In this document: in pieces, positions 33,891 through 44,575 of the stretch | How the letters are laid out: every line of letters begins with the position of its first letter | Position numbering within the stretch: the stretch's first letter is position 1 | Assembly: GCF_002174125.1 (NCBI RefSeq) | Contig: NZ_NEXX01000001.1 | Coordinates: 62,001 to 126,000 of the forward strand | Direction of reading: 5' to 3' | DNA: 64,000 nt | Source: Acinetobacter populi | GTDB lineage: Bacteria; Pseudomonadota; Gammaproteobacteria; Pseudomonadales; Moraxellaceae | Position numbers and translations under genes: made by a program | The notes under the pieces: model-generated | What the model was told of the DNA's origin: nothing | The model's input: the letters and a program-made list of their open reading frames with translations, nothing else | Database searches by the model: none

Positions 33891-35534
33891 ATGAAAATAC
33901 GTGCCGATTTAATCAAAATTGCCAAAAATCTTCATACATGGGTTGGTATTAGCGCAGGCATTTTCCTATTTATTTGCTTCTTTGCTGCCGGTTTAACCAT
34001 GTTTCAACACGATCTAAGCAAATGGGCCGCACCACCGCAACAACAACTGCCAGCAATTGAGACCAATCAATACAATCAGCTGGTGGAAAAAGTCCAGCAG
34101 CAATATCCAGAAACCCTCAAGGGCTTTACATTAAGTTTTCACGCTAAAGAAGGCTTTAATGCACCGATGTTTTGGGATGTACCGCATGAAGAGGCAGAAC
34201 AAGATCATCATTTTGACAGCGCCCAAACCACTATGCTGGCATCGCTGGATAAGCAAGGTAATTTAATCGTTCAGCGGGAAAATGTTTCCAAAATTGGCTG
34301 GCTAATTGAGCAACTCCATGAAACAGCTGGGATTCCGGGCATGCTCGGACACCATACACTGGGTGTTTATGTCATGGGTGTTGTGGCTGTTTTATATTTT
34401 CTGGCGATTCTGTCAGGTCTAATTGTCCTGCTACCAACCCTAGTAAAAGACTATTTTGCGATCCGTCCCGGTAAAAACAAAAAACGCTTTTGGCTAGATA
34501 CCCATAATGTGATTGGGATTACCAGTCTGCCCTTTCATATTATTATTGCCATTTCGGTGATTGTTTTTGCATTTCATGATTTATTTTATGGTGCATTGGG
34601 ACAATTAGCATTTAAAGACAAGCCACTGTTTGAACGCCCTGCGCCAATGGTGCTTGCCGAAACACAGCCTAAACTTGATGTCGAAAATATTTATCATCGA
34701 TTACAGCAGTCCGCACCTGATTATCGTATTGATGGCATGCGCCTGAATAATCTGGATACACCGGAAAAAGCCAGTGGATTTGCAGCCTTATATAGCCCGA
34801 ACCAAATGTTACGGGGTGATAATTTCGATTATATGAGCTTTAATCCTTATCAGACTGAAGCCTTTAAAACCAACACACTGGATACGCAAAGCTCGGTCGC
34901 TGAAAAAGTCATTAAATCCATGTTTAGCCTACATTTTGGTAACTTTGGCGGGGATATCACACGCTGGATTTATCTACTGTTTGGCATTGGCGGTGCCTAT
35001 TTATTCTATTCCGGCAATATTTTATGGGTAGAAACTCGCCTGAAAAAACAAAAAACCGCAAATATGCCCATTCCGCAACAACGTAATGACGTTAAATTCA
35101 TGGCTAATCTTACCATTGGCGCATGTCTGGGTTGTGTTCTGGGTATCTTTGGCAGTTTATCTGCCATACGCTGGTTTTATGTGATCAGCCCAAATCCTGA
35201 TAATATCAATCTGTTGATGATGTACAGTTATTATGCTATTTTCATCATCAGTATTGTCTATGCGTTTGTCGCTGGTGCTGCCAAAGCACTACCACATCTA
35301 TTACTGGCGATCGCCATCATACTGTTCTCTATTCCAGTCACCAGCTTGATTGCATGGGCATGGCCGGATTTAGGGTTATGGTATGCAAAAGGCACTCTGC
35401 TATGGATTGATATTTTTGCGCTCATCTTTGCCGTGTGTTTCCTGCGCTTTTATCAACAAGCCAATGCCAGAAGAAAAATTGCGCCTGTGGGTTCAATCTG
35501 GACAACACAACAGCCTGTTCATCCAGAAGCATGA
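33891..35534 (+). CDS. PepSY-associated TM protein (PiuB-like iron-regulated membrane protein)
   Basis: Inner-membrane protein of 547 aa. It begins with a helix near residues 17-38, has a large periplasmic PepSY-like region, then further helices near 155-180, 205-230 and several between 370 and 530. Conserved histidines HET and GHHTLG, at the start of the second helix pair, resemble heme-ligand patterns of the PiuB/FecR-associated family implicated in ferric-siderophore reduction. It is the third gene of an operon with DUF3325 and DUF3649 genes. No siderophore receptor lies in the window next to it. Confidence 0.85.
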   Translation: MKIRADLIKIAKNLHTWVGISAGIFLFICFFAAGLTMFQHDLSKWAAPPQQQLPAIETNQYNQLVEKVQQQYPETLKGFTLSFHAKEGFNAPMFWDVPHEEAEQDHHFDSAQTTMLASLDKQGNLIVQRENVSKIGWLIEQLHETAGIPGMLGHHTLGVYVMGVVAVLYFLAILSGLIVLLPTLVKDYFAIRPGKNKKRFWLDTHNVIGITSLPFHIIIAISVIVFAFHDLFYGALGQLAFKDKPLFERPAPMVLAETQPKLDVENIYHRLQQSAPDYRIDGMRLNNLDTPEKASGFAALYSPNQMLRGDNFDYMSFNPYQTEAFKTNTLDTQSSVAEKVIKSMFSLHFGNFGGDITRWIYLLFGIGGAYLFYSGNILWVETRLKKQKTANMPIPQQRNDVKFMANLTIGACLGCVLGIFGSLSAIRWFYVISPNPDNINLLMMYSYYAIFIISIVYAFVAGAAKALPHLLLAIAIILFSIPVTSLIAWAWPDLGLWYAKGTLLWIDIFALIFAVCFLRFYQQANARRKIAPVGSIWTTQQPVHPEA

Positions 35535-35547
35535 TCCAGCATTAAAA

Positions 35548-35578
35548 CATCAAGTCTGAATGATTCAGACTTGATGTG
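35548..35578 (+). terminator. hairpin after the PepSY gene
   Basis: ACATCAAGTCTGAA (35548-35561), loop TGA, TTCAGACTTGATGT (35565-35578): a perfect 14-bp stem. The T tract downstream is weak. Confidence 0.6.
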
Positions 35579-35730
35579 CTCATACATTTTTATCCACTCT
35601 TCTTAAAGTACGATATTCATTAACCAATCGTCTTAATCGTTACTTGAATCGCAAGACATAACATCAAAGTCGTCTATTAATTAAAGCAACAAATGATGGA
35701 TTAAAATCAGGCGAATCAATAAAATTGCAA

Positions 35731-35759
35731 TGGAAGTATGAATAAATTGCAAGTATAAT
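35731..35759 (+). promoter_or_regulatory. promoter of the ahcY riboswitch transcript
   Basis: A consensus TATAAT lies at 35754-35759. A weak TGGAAG 17 bases upstream (35731-35736) may be the -35. Transcription would begin near 35766, just before the riboswitch. Confidence 0.5.
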
Positions 35760-35770
35760 ACTGCGCTATT

Positions 35771-35880
35771 AGTCGAGGGATGCTGCGACAATATGATCGA
35801 TACATGCCTGTATCAGAATCAATTTGCCAGGCTCGACTTTTCGGTTATCTATTCAAACAAATAACCAACAACGGCATCCG
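35771..35880 (+). promoter_or_regulatory. S-adenosylhomocysteine (SAH) riboswitch
   Basis: Cis-regulatory RNA in the ahcY leader that senses SAH and turns expression on. AGTCGAG (35771-35777) pairs with CTCGACT (35832-35838), and GGATGC (35778-35783) pairs with GCATCC (35874-35879). Conserved SAH-motif bases are visible: CGAGG followed by a GCTGC segment, CCAGGCTCG, and AACGGC. The two stems differ in bases from the known Ralstonia element but keep pairing. Extra hairpins lie at 35799-35814 (GATAC/GTATC) and 35843-35866 (GGTTAT/ATAACC), so this is an enlarged form. It sits directly before ahcY, the expected target. Confidence 0.9.
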
Positions 35881-35917
35881 CGAACAGAACGATCATCAAT
35901 ATTTTCAGGAGATCCTA

Positions 35918-37300
35918 ATGAACGCGGTTAATGCTTCATTCACAGATTATAAAGTTGCCGACATTTCCCTTGCCGATTACGGTCGTAAAGAAATCAAACT
36001 TGCCGAAGCAGAAATGCCTGCCTTAATCGGTTTGCGTAAGCGCTATGCTGCTGCAAAACCATTGGCAGGCGCAAAAATTCTCGGCTGTATCCACATGACC
36101 ATTCAAACTGCAGTGTTAATCGAAACACTGGTTGAATTGGGCGCAGAGGTACGCTGGACATCATGTAATATTTTTTCCACTCAGGATCATGCAGCCGCAG
36201 CGATTGCAGCAAGTGGTATTCCAGTATTTGCATGGAAAGGCGAAACCGAAGAAGAATATAACTGGTGTCTGGAACAGCAAATCAATGTGAATGGTACCCC
36301 TTGGGATGCCAATATGATTCTGGATGATGGTGGTGACTTAACTGCTCTCGTTCACGACAAATATCCAGAACTATTAAACCATATTCACGGGATTACCGAA
36401 GAAACCACGACTGGTGTTGCCCGTCTACACGAAATGTGGAAAGATGGTTCACTCAAAGTCCCTGCCATCAATGTCAATGACTCCGTGACCAAATCCAAAA
36501 ATGACAATAAATATGGTTGTCGTCACTCTTTGAACGATGCCATTAAACGTGGTACAGACATGTTGTTGTCTGGTCGTCGTGCGCTAGTGATTGGCTATGG
36601 TGATGTGGGTAAAGGTTCTGCACAATCTTTACGTCAAGAAGGCATGATTGTACGTGTTACCGAAGTCGATCCAATCTGTGCTATGCAAGCCTGCATGGAC
36701 GGCTACGAAGTGGTTTCACCGTATAAAAATGGTGTGCAAACCGGTAAAAAAGAAGACATTAACTTAGAACTTTTACAAAATACCGATTTGATTGTCACTA
36801 CCACAGGTAACTATCACGTTTGTGATTCAGTGATGCTAGATAACTTAAAATCTGGTGCAGTGGTATGTAACATTGGTCACTTTGATACAGAGATTGATAC
36901 CAACTATCTGCGTGGTTACAAATGGGTTGAAGTTAAACCTCAAGTCCATCAGGTCTATCGTTCAGAAAACGAAAATGACTATTTAATTCTGCTTTCCGAA
37001 GGTCGTCTGGTCAATCTTGGTAATGCTACCGGTCACCCTTCACGTGTGATGGACGGTTCTTTTGCCAATCAGGTTCTGGCTCAAATGCATCTATTTGCAG
37101 AAAAATTTGCCGATCTTCCTGCTGAAGAAAAAACCAAACATATTCGCGTCGAACTTTTACCGAAAAAACTGGATGAAGAAGTTGCCGCAGCCATGGTTGT
37201 AGGTTTTGGTGGAGTATTGACCCAGTTAACACAGGTACAGGCAGATTATCTGGGTGTGCCGGTTGAAGGTCCGTTTAAATCTGACGCTTATAAATACTAA
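35918..37300 (+). CDS. ahcY: adenosylhomocysteinase
   Basis: NAD-dependent S-adenosylhomocysteine hydrolase of 460 aa, cytoplasmic. It splits SAH into homocysteine and adenosine, removing the inhibitory product of methylation reactions. Family motifs include the catalytic-domain [12 protein letters not shown] and [19 protein letters not shown], the NAD-binding [14 protein letters not shown], and the C-terminal KSDAYKY. ATG 35918 follows AGGAGATCCTA. A longer in-frame start at 35780 lies inside the riboswitch and is rejected. Its partner metF, after a terminator-like hairpin, also supplies the methionine cycle. Confidence 0.97.
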   Translation: MNAVNASFTDYKVADISLADYGRKEIKLAEAEMPALIGLRKRYAAAKPLAGAKILGCIHMTIQTAVLIETLVELGAEVRWTSCNIFSTQDHAAAAIAASGIPVFAWKGETEEEYNWCLEQQINVNGTPWDANMILDDGGDLTALVHDKYPELLNHIHGITEETTTGVARLHEMWKDGSLKVPAINVNDSVTKSKNDNKYGCRHSLNDAIKRGTDMLLSGRRALVIGYGDVGKGSAQSLRQEGMIVRVTEVDPICAMQACMDGYEVVSPYKNGVQTGKKEDINLELLQNTDLIVTTTGNYHVCDSVMLDNLKSGAVVCNIGHFDTEIDTNYLRGYKWVEVKPQVHQVYRSENENDYLILLSEGRLVNLGNATGHPSRVMDGSFANQVLAQMHLFAEKFADLPAEEKTKHIRVELLPKKLDEEVAAAMVVGFGGVLTQLTQVQADYLGVPVEGPFKSDAYKY

Positions 37301-37364
37301 TCATGTAAGTCTTGAGCCCAGTAGTATCGAATAAATAACAGAATTTTCAACGATATTCGGTACT

Positions 37365-37405
37365 AAAAAAGACGTTCTGAATGCTGGTCATTGAGGGCGT
37401 CTTTT
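37365..37405 (+). terminator. hairpin terminator between ahcY and metF
   Basis: AAAAGACG...CGTCTTTT arms (37367-37374 and 37398-37405) enclose a stem that continues with G-U pairs and one G-G mismatch to loop CTGGT. It ends in TTTT. It probably terminates ahcY transcripts, possibly partially, leaving metF with its own supply. Confidence 0.7.
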
Positions 37406-37435
37406 CAGGTAAAGATTTTCATAAAAGGATTTTCC

Positions 37436-38272
37436 ATGTCTAAACACATTCCGATTTCATTTGAATTTTTTCCACCGAAAACTGATGTAGGTGCCGAAAA
37501 ACTTAAAGTTGTACACCAACAATTACAATTACTACAACCAGAATTCTTTTCAATTACCTATGGTGCGGGTGGTTCAACACGTGAACGCACGTTAGCAGCG
37601 ATTGAAGAATTTAATGGCAAAGGTGCACCCGTCGCACCACATCTATCCTGTATTGGTGATGACAAGGCCCGTATTGCCGAACTGCTAGATTTATATAAGT
37701 CTCAAGGAATCAATCGTATCGTTGCCCTGCGCGGTGACTTGCCTTCCGGTCAGGTGGGCTTAGGTGAATTGCCTTACGCGCAGGATCTGGTGCGTTTTAT
37801 CCGTGAACATGCTGGTGATCACTTCCAGATTGAAGTTGCAGCCTATCCGGAAATGCATCCACAGGCAGACAGTTTTGATCAGGATATTCAGCGCTTTATT
37901 GAAAAAGTACAAGCAGGTGCCAATGCGGCGATCACACAGTTCTTTTTCAATCCAGATGCTTACTTCTACTTTATTGACCGTCTGCAAAAAGCAGGCATCA
38001 CGATTCCGGTAGCACCGGGTATCATGCCAATTACCAATGCCAGCAATCTGATTCGCTTTGCAGATGGTACTGGTGCAGAAATTCCACGCTGGATTCGTAA
38101 ACAATTGGCTGCCTATGGTGATGACAGCAAAAGCATTCAGGCCTTTGGTCATGAAGTTGTGCTTAAACTGTGTGAGCGTTTAATTGCTGGTGGCGCACCA
38201 AGTCTGCATTTCTATTCCATGAATCATACCGAACCAACCCGACAACTGGTGGTTGATTTGGGTCTGGCTTAA
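37436..38272 (+). CDS. metF: methylenetetrahydrofolate reductase
   Basis: FAD-dependent methylenetetrahydrofolate reductase of 278 aa. It makes 5-methyl-THF, the methyl donor for MetE. Motifs are SFEFFPPK, TYGAGGSTRERT and RGDLPSG, with FAD-region VAAYPEMHPQ. ATG 37436 has AAGGA five bases upstream and is chosen over an in-frame ATG at 37391 that falls in the hairpin. rsmE follows 18 bases later and probably shares the transcript. Confidence 0.95.
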   Translation: MSKHIPISFEFFPPKTDVGAEKLKVVHQQLQLLQPEFFSITYGAGGSTRERTLAAIEEFNGKGAPVAPHLSCIGDDKARIAELLDLYKSQGINRIVALRGDLPSGQVGLGELPYAQDLVRFIREHAGDHFQIEVAAYPEMHPQADSFDQDIQRFIEKVQAGANAAITQFFFNPDAYFYFIDRLQKAGITIPVAPGIMPITNASNLIRFADGTGAEIPRWIRKQLAAYGDDSKSIQAFGHEVVLKLCERLIAGGAPSLHFYSMNHTEPTRQLVVDLGLA

Positions 38273-38290
38273 ATTCCCAGGAACTTGTCC

Positions 38291-38998
38291 ATGAACCGCT
38301 TCTATATCGATACAGAACTGCAAGCAGGCACAACAGTCGCCTTATCAGAAGCGGTTTTTCATCACTGGTGCCGAGTATTACGGGCACAAATTGATGATCA
38401 GGCCATCTTATTTAATGGAAAAGGCGGTGAATATCAGGTTCATCTTGTCGAAATTAATAAGAAAAATGCCTTTGTATTAGTTGATGTATTTCATCCACAG
38501 GATCATACGCCAGCTTTTCAAGTCACCCTCGGACAAGTGATGAGTAAAGGCGACCGCATGGATTATGCCATTCAAAAAGCCACTGAACTTGGCGTTCATG
38601 CAATCCAGCTTCTCACCAGCGAACGTTGTGAAATGCGCCTTAAATACGAGCGTGACCAAAAGAAAATTGAACACTGGCAAGGTATTGCCATTGCTGCGTG
38701 TGAACAATGTGGCATGAACCGTATTCCACAGATTCTTGCGCCCCTCACTGTACAGGACTGGGTTAGCCAGAATCAGGCTGATCTAAAACTGGTCATGGCA
38801 CTGAGTCAGGAAAAAATCCAGTTACGGCAACCCTTACCTGCACAAATTGCCGTATTGGTTGGACCGGAAGGTGGCTTGAGTCAAAGTGAAATTGATTTTG
38901 CCAATCAGCAGGGTTTTGCCTCGTGGACCATTGGGGATCGAATATTGCGTACCGAAACTGCGCCAGTAGTTGCTTTGAGTATTTTTAATTCACTTTAA
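38291..38998 (+). CDS. rsmE: 16S rRNA m3U1498 methyltransferase
   Basis: SPOUT-type methyltransferase of 235 aa that methylates U1498 of 16S rRNA. The N-terminal PUA-like part (HHWCRVLRAQIDDQAILFNGKG) is followed by the C-terminal knot with VGPEGGLSQSE and LGDRILRTETAP-like sequence (IGDRILRTETAP). ATG 38291 has AGGA about nine bases upstream; the TTG six bases earlier is less likely. It lies just after metF. Confidence 0.94.
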   Translation: MNRFYIDTELQAGTTVALSEAVFHHWCRVLRAQIDDQAILFNGKGGEYQVHLVEINKKNAFVLVDVFHPQDHTPAFQVTLGQVMSKGDRMDYAIQKATELGVHAIQLLTSERCEMRLKYERDQKKIEHWQGIAIAACEQCGMNRIPQILAPLTVQDWVSQNQADLKLVMALSQEKIQLRQPLPAQIAVLVGPEGGLSQSEIDFANQQGFASWTIGDRILRTETAPVVALSIFNSL

Positions 38999-39190
38999 AT
39001 ATATAATAATGCAATTAGTATAAGAAACATTCATCAGGCGCTTGCTTTTGTAACAGGCACACTGTATTTTAAACATAATAAAATTAGCATGATCTAAACA
39101 AAATACCTGAATTAGGTCAATGATTTTTAGTTGGGTAACACTTATTATTAAACACGTATAAATTGTGTACTTTCCTATCAAAGGAAAACT

Positions 39191-42082
39191 ATGTTGAATA
39201 TGGATACTCAAAATAGTCATTACCTCAAACGACTGAAAAGTTTGCAGCTTGACGAGTCAATTAAAAATTTCAGGACACAATTGTTCTTTCTCGGTTTTTT
39301 CTTAATTATCATTTTTACCACTTATGCATTAAATACACATTATATAAAATCGTCCATTCTACTTTGGGCAAGTATATCCGTTATATTACTGATTATTGGC
39401 ATTATTATCACCCAATTAATGATTTTAGAACGAACCATATCCAACAAGACTAAAACCATATTTCTATATTTTTCAACAATACTCAGTGGCATATTTATCG
39501 CATTAGGCATACAACTGACTAATACACATCTAGGACAACGTATTAATACAGGAGAAATGCTATTTATTGGACTTTTCGTCTTATGTCATATTACCGTACA
39601 AATCACTGCCCTATTTTTTCTGACCTATCACTATAAATTATTTCTGGCATTTATTATTCCTACGCTGTTTCCCATCTTAAAAGTCCACTTTGTTGATATC
39701 GCCTCGGAAAACAAGTTTCTATATGTTATTTGTATCTATGCCTACACAGTCGTCATTCTCTATATTGGTTATCTCATTTCAGAATCACGTATTAACCTGA
39801 TGAAAACCAAAATTTTAAATGAAGCATTAAGACAAGAAAATTTAAAAGAACAACAACAAATCTATCAACTTTCACTTGAACTTGAAGAAGAAAAAAACCG
39901 TTCGGAACTCATTAAACAGGAACTTCAACGCAATAACAGCCTACTCGAAGAAAAAGTACAGGAACGAACATTTGATATTGAAAGAATGAATGCACGACTG
40001 GAACGATCTCATCAAAACCTGGAAATGGTTCACGAAACCGCAGGGATTGCATCATGGGATTGGGATATCCACAATCGGCTGATTGATACCAGTAATTTCT
40101 TAAAAATATTCGGATATAACATTAAAAATATGGACCATTATATCCATCATTTAAGTAGTTTTATTCACTGTGATGATATTGAACAGGTTAAATATGAAAT
40201 GCGTCAACATCTGCGCGGTTTTAGCTCGCGCTATGAGGCAGTGTATCGACTATTTCATCAAACTGAACAATGGATCTGGGTGCATGATATGGGGCGCGTG
40301 GTTCAGCGTGATCCCAAAACCAATAAACCCATTCGTATGGTCGGTATTCGGCGTAATATTAACAGTGAAAAAAAAGCAGAAGAACGATTAAAACTTTCTG
40401 CCAGTGTATTTAAAAAAGCAGCACAGGGTATTTTTATACTGGATGAAAAATTAAATTATGTTGATGTGAACCCTTATTATCTTACTTTAATTAATCTAAC
40501 CGAAAAACAATTATTAGGTCGTCATGTTTTTGATATCACTCAAAGTAATAAACCAGAACTTCAGCAAATTCATTTATCTATTTTAAGACAATTGATGAAT
40601 AAAGGTGAGTTTGAAGGTGAAATCATTGAAGAATTAAGCGATGGCAAAGAATTACCTTTATGGATGCATATTAATGCAATTTATGATGCGCAAAATAAAA
40701 TTAGCCAGTATATTGGGATTGTAACGGATTTAACCGAACGAAAAACCTCAGAAAAACGCCTTTCCTATTTACAAACTTATGATACTTTAACCGACTTGCC
40801 CAATCGTTATTATTTTAATCATCAACTACACAATTATTTAACCAACAGTTTAAAATTTTTAACCCAATTTGCCATTATTCGTATTAATCTCGATCGTTTT
40901 CGTTATTATAATGAGTTACTTAGCCATCATGGTGGTGATGAATTATTACGACAGGTTGCCAATCGTTTACGTCAAGCCAATGCCGAAGCAGTGGTGGTTG
41001 CTAGGCTGAATGCCGATGATTTTTCGGTAATTCTGGAATGTGGAAAAATGGCAAATCAGGTCACATTGCATTGTGAAAAACTGATCGCCGCATTTGACGA
41101 GCCTTTTAAGATTAATCATCAGGAATTGATCATGACCATTTCAATCGGGGTGGCAATTTTCCCTGAACATGGTCGTCAGATGGACAGTTTAAATAACCAT
41201 GCCGAACTTGCCTTACTTGAAGCAAAACGCATTGGTGGAAATACCATTCGGATTTACCATAATGAAAAACGCTTGTCTTCGGCTTCCCGGGTCAATCTTG
41301 AAAACGAATTACGTCGTGCCATTCAGCAAAATGAGCTAACCGTCTATTATCAGCCAAAATTCAATGCAAAAACCAAAACCATTGATGGTTTTGAAGCATT
41401 GGTACGCTGGGATCATCCCGAACATGGCATCATTCCCCCTGCACAATTTATTCCGCTGGCCGAAGAAACCAGCCTGATCTCTACTATTGGTAAAATTGTG
41501 CTGAATCTATCCTGCGCCCAAATAAAAAAATGGTCGGATTTGGGTTTTAAAAATATCAGTGTATCAGTCAATATCGTTGCGCAGCAAATTCAACGTGGAA
41601 ACTTTATTGAAGAAATTGATTGTACCCTTAAAAAACATGGCATTTCTTCACGTCAATTGGAGCTGGAAATTACCGAAACTTCCATCATGGAAAATACAGA
41701 CGATGTAAAACACTTTATGCATCAGCTTAGACAGCGGGAAATCAAGGTATCTTTAGACGATTTTGGGACAGGTTATTCTTCTTTGGCTTATTTGGCACAA
41801 TTTTCATTTGACATCATCAAAATTGACCGCAGTTTTGTCTCAAAAATTGGCACAGCCAATCAAGATGCCATTGTCCGGGCAATCATTGCCATGACCAAAA
41901 CCATGGAGAAAAAAGTGGTTGCTGAAGGTGTTGAAACACAAGCACAATATGACTTTTTAATGCGGGAAGGCTGTGATTTTCTACAAGGCTATTTAATCGG
42001 TAAGCCCTTGCCCCCACAGCAGGCAACTGATTTTTTAACGAATTACAAAAACTGCCCGTTTCTCATCACAGATGTCATGTAA
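39191..42082 (+). CDS. membrane PAS-GGDEF-EAL protein (probable c-di-GMP phosphodiesterase)
   Basis: Signalling protein of 963 aa. About seven hydrophobic helices lie in residues 25-205, then a coiled coil near 213-265 and two PAS domains near 280-400 and 405-520. A GGDEF domain (about 530-690) and an EAL domain (about 700-950) follow. The GGDEF core reads N607-A-D-D-F611, so cyclase activity is probably lost. The EAL core is intact: E735-A-L737, the metal-binding DDFGTGYSS loop and EGVET. It therefore likely degrades c-di-GMP in response to membrane or redox/ligand signals. ATG 39191 follows AAAGGAAAACT. A 192-base gap precedes it, with no clear feature. Confidence 0.92.
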   Translation: MLNMDTQNSHYLKRLKSLQLDESIKNFRTQLFFLGFFLIIIFTTYALNTHYIKSSILLWASISVILLIIGIIITQLMILERTISNKTKTIFLYFSTILSGIFIALGIQLTNTHLGQRINTGEMLFIGLFVLCHITVQITALFFLTYHYKLFLAFIIPTLFPILKVHFVDIASENKFLYVICIYAYTVVILYIGYLISESRINLMKTKILNEALRQENLKEQQQIYQLSLELEEEKNRSELIKQELQRNNSLLEEKVQERTFDIERMNARLERSHQNLEMVHETAGIASWDWDIHNRLIDTSNFLKIFGYNIKNMDHYIHHLSSFIHCDDIEQVKYEMRQHLRGFSSRYEAVYRLFHQTEQWIWVHDMGRVVQRDPKTNKPIRMVGIRRNINSEKKAEERLKLSASVFKKAAQGIFILDEKLNYVDVNPYYLTLINLTEKQLLGRHVFDITQSNKPELQQIHLSILRQLMNKGEFEGEIIEELSDGKELPLWMHINAIYDAQNKISQYIGIVTDLTERKTSEKRLSYLQTYDTLTDLPNRYYFNHQLHNYLTNSLKFLTQFAIIRINLDRFRYYNELLSHHGGDELLRQVANRLRQANAEAVVVARLNADDFSVILECGKMANQVTLHCEKLIAAFDEPFKINHQELIMTISIGVAIFPEHGRQMDSLNNHAELALLEAKRIGGNTIRIYHNEKRLSSASRVNLENELRRAIQQNELTVYYQPKFNAKTKTIDGFEALVRWDHPEHGIIPPAQFIPLAEETSLISTIGKIVLNLSCAQIKKWSDLGFKNISVSVNIVAQQIQRGNFIEEIDCTLKKHGISSRQLELEITETSIMENTDDVKHFMHQLRQREIKVSLDDFGTGYSSLAYLAQFSFDIIKIDRSFVSKIGTANQDAIVRAIIAMTKTMEKKVVAEGVETQAQYDFLMREGCDFLQGYLIGKPLPPQQATDFLTNYKNCPFLITDVM

Positions 42083-42210
42083 TTTCGCCCCTTAAAATAA
42101 ACACTTGGTACTATTGTATATGTCTATAAAATGCTATAGTAGCTCACCAAAAATTTTATTGATCTTGCTTAATTTATAGTATTTAAGTGCTTAACGTAAT
42201 AGAGAGTAAA

Positions 42211-44481
42211 ATGGACGATCAATCTTTAAAGCAACAGGCTTTGTATTACCACGAATTTCCGCGCCCAGGTAAAATCAGCGTCACTCCTAGTAAACAACTC
42301 GTTAATCAACATGATTTAGCACTTGCCTATTCTCCTGGTGTTGCTGTTCCTTGTCTTGAAATAGAACGTGATCCAACTTTGGCAGCAAAATATACTGCCC
42401 GTGGAAATCTTGTTGCTGTTGTGAGTAATGGTACTGCGGTACTGGGTCTAGGTAATATTGGACCGCTTGCTTCTAAACCTGTCATGGAAGGTAAAGGCGT
42501 ATTATTTAAAAAATTCGCTGGCGTTGATGTTTTTGATATTGAAATTGCAGAAAACGATCCAGATAAAATTGTAGATATTGTTGCCGCATTGGAACCTACA
42601 TTTGGCGGTATTAACCTAGAAGATATCAAAGCGCCAGAATGTTTTTATATTGAGAAAAAACTACGTGAACGCATGAATATTCCGGTATTCCATGACGATC
42701 AACATGGTACCAGTATTATCGTTGGTTCTGCTTTGCTCAATGCCTTGCAAATCGTAAATAAAAAAATTGATGAAATTAAAATTGTCGCATCTGGTGCAGG
42801 TGCCGCAGCGTTATCCTGTTTAGATTTGTTATGTGCGTTGGGTGCAAAAAAAGAAAATATTATCGTTGCCGATTCCCGCGGTCTGATTACGACTTCGCGT
42901 GAAGGTCTGGACGAATCCAAAAAACGCTATATGCAGGATATTCCTGAAACCAAACTGCATGAAGTGATTGCTGGTTCAGATATGTTCCTTGGCTTATCAG
43001 CGGCTGGTATTCTGACCAAAGAAATGGTCAAGGATATGGCAAAAGATCCAATTATCTTTGCGCTCGCCAATCCTGATCCGGAAATTTTACCAGAACATGC
43101 ACATGAAGTTCGTCCGGATGCCATCATGGCGACAGGTCGTTCTGACTATCCAAATCAGGTCAATAACGCGCTGTGTTTCCCTTATATCTTCCGTGGTGCA
43201 TTAGACGTTGGTGCAACCACCATTAATGAAGACATGAAAATTGCCTGTGTTCATGCCATTGCACGCATGGCGCATGTAGAAGCAGATGCAGCAACCTATG
43301 GTGAAAAATCTGCATCGTTTGGTCGTGATTATTTAATCCCTCGCCCACTTGATCAACGCCTGATTCTGGAAATTGCCCCTGCCGTTGCACAAGCTGCGAT
43401 GGATTCCGGTGTCGCAACCCGTCCAATCGAAGACTTTTCTGTCTATCGTCAACGCTTATCAGAATTTGTCTACAACTCTGCATTTATCATGAAACCGATT
43501 TTTGCACAGGCTAAAAGCGATCCAAAACGAATTGCTTATGCCGAAGGTGAAGATCAACGTGTATTGCGTGCAGCACAAATTGCAGTTGATGATGGTGTGG
43601 CCAAACCAATTTTGGTGGGACGTACTGCAATCATTGAAGACAATATCAAAAAACTCGGTTTACGTTTACAAAATGGTGTAAACATCGAGATTGTCGATCA
43701 AGAAAAGAATCCGTTCTATGAAGAATTCTGGAAAGATTATTATCAAGCCAATCAACGTAACGGTATTACAGTAGAATATGCACAGCGTGAAACACGTCGT
43801 CGTTCAACTTTAATTGCTGCCATGCTGGTTAAGTTTGGTAAAGCCGATGGGATGCTATGTGGCACATATTCCAGCTATGACATTCATTTAGACTTTGTAC
43901 GTAATGTGATTGGTCTGAAAGAAGGTCGCAGCAACTTCTTTACCTTAAATGCGCTGATGCTTGAAGATCGCAATGTCTTTATCGCAGATACCTATGTGAA
44001 TACCAACCCGACTGCGGAACAATTGGCAGAGATGACCATTCTGGCAGCAGAAGAAGTGCGTCGTTTTGGCATGACACCACGTATTGCACTGCTCTCTCAC
44101 TCCAGTTTTGGTAGTGATGCACATGATCCAAGCGCACAAAAAATGCGTGAAGTGTATCGTATCTTATCCGAAATCGCGCCTGAGCTGGAAGTTGAAGGTG
44201 AAATGCATGCTGATGCAGCACTGGATGAAAATATTCGTCATTTTGCATTCCCGAATTCACGCTTTAAAGGTTCTGCCAACTTATTGATTATGCCGAATCT
44301 GGATGCTGCCAACATTTCATTTAACTTATTGAAATCAACTTCTGGTAATAACGTCACAATCGGACCGATTCTGTTGGGTGCAGCTAAACCTGTACATATT
44401 CTGACACCAACTGCGACGACACGTCGTGTCATCAACATGACCGCATTGACCGTTGCAGAAATTCAACAGGCAGAACAGTAA
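42211..44481 (+). CDS. maeB: NADP-dependent malic enzyme with phosphotransacetylase domain
   Basis: Malic enzyme of 756 aa that decarboxylates malate to pyruvate, making NADPH. N-terminal half: [22 protein letters not shown] and the NAD(P)-binding [15 protein letters not shown]-terminal half from about residue 430: a phosphate acetyltransferase-like domain ([31 protein letters not shown]), typically a regulatory acetyl-CoA sensor in MaeB. ATG 42211 follows GAGAGTAAA; an upstream in-frame start at 42187 is weaker. A strong terminator follows. Confidence 0.95.
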   Translation: MDDQSLKQQALYYHEFPRPGKISVTPSKQLVNQHDLALAYSPGVAVPCLEIERDPTLAAKYTARGNLVAVVSNGTAVLGLGNIGPLASKPVMEGKGVLFKKFAGVDVFDIEIAENDPDKIVDIVAALEPTFGGINLEDIKAPECFYIEKKLRERMNIPVFHDDQHGTSIIVGSALLNALQIVNKKIDEIKIVASGAGAAALSCLDLLCALGAKKENIIVADSRGLITTSREGLDESKKRYMQDIPETKLHEVIAGSDMFLGLSAAGILTKEMVKDMAKDPIIFALANPDPEILPEHAHEVRPDAIMATGRSDYPNQVNNALCFPYIFRGALDVGATTINEDMKIACVHAIARMAHVEADAATYGEKSASFGRDYLIPRPLDQRLILEIAPAVAQAAMDSGVATRPIEDFSVYRQRLSEFVYNSAFIMKPIFAQAKSDPKRIAYAEGEDQRVLRAAQIAVDDGVAKPILVGRTAIIEDNIKKLGLRLQNGVNIEIVDQEKNPFYEEFWKDYYQANQRNGITVEYAQRETRRRSTLIAAMLVKFGKADGMLCGTYSSYDIHLDFVRNVIGLKEGRSNFFTLNALMLEDRNVFIADTYVNTNPTAEQLAEMTILAAEEVRRFGMTPRIALLSHSSFGSDAHDPSAQKMREVYRILSEIAPELEVEGEMHADAALDENIRHFAFPNSRFKGSANLLIMPNLDAANISFNLLKSTSGNNVTIGPILLGAAKPVHILTPTATTRRVINMTALTVAEIQQAEQ

Positions 44482-44540
44482 TCATCTATTGTTCATTTAT
44501 AAGTTTGAACTACAGTTTTAACTTGTAAATTTTTAAAAAG

Positions 44541-44574
44541 CCTCTATCGTATTCCTAACGATAGAGGTTTTTTT
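44541..44574 (+). terminator. maeB terminator abutting the cca start
   Basis: CCTCTATCGT (44541-44550) pairs with ACGATAGAGG (44558-44567), followed by seven T. The 3' arm contains AGAGG, which is also the best ribosome site for the cca ATG at 44576. Confidence 0.9.
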
Positions 44575-44575
44575 C

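Noticed and set aside
35780..35917. Longer start for adenosylhomocysteinase
   Set aside because: The extension lies within the SAH riboswitch, lacks family similarity, and ATG 35918 has a fine ribosome site.
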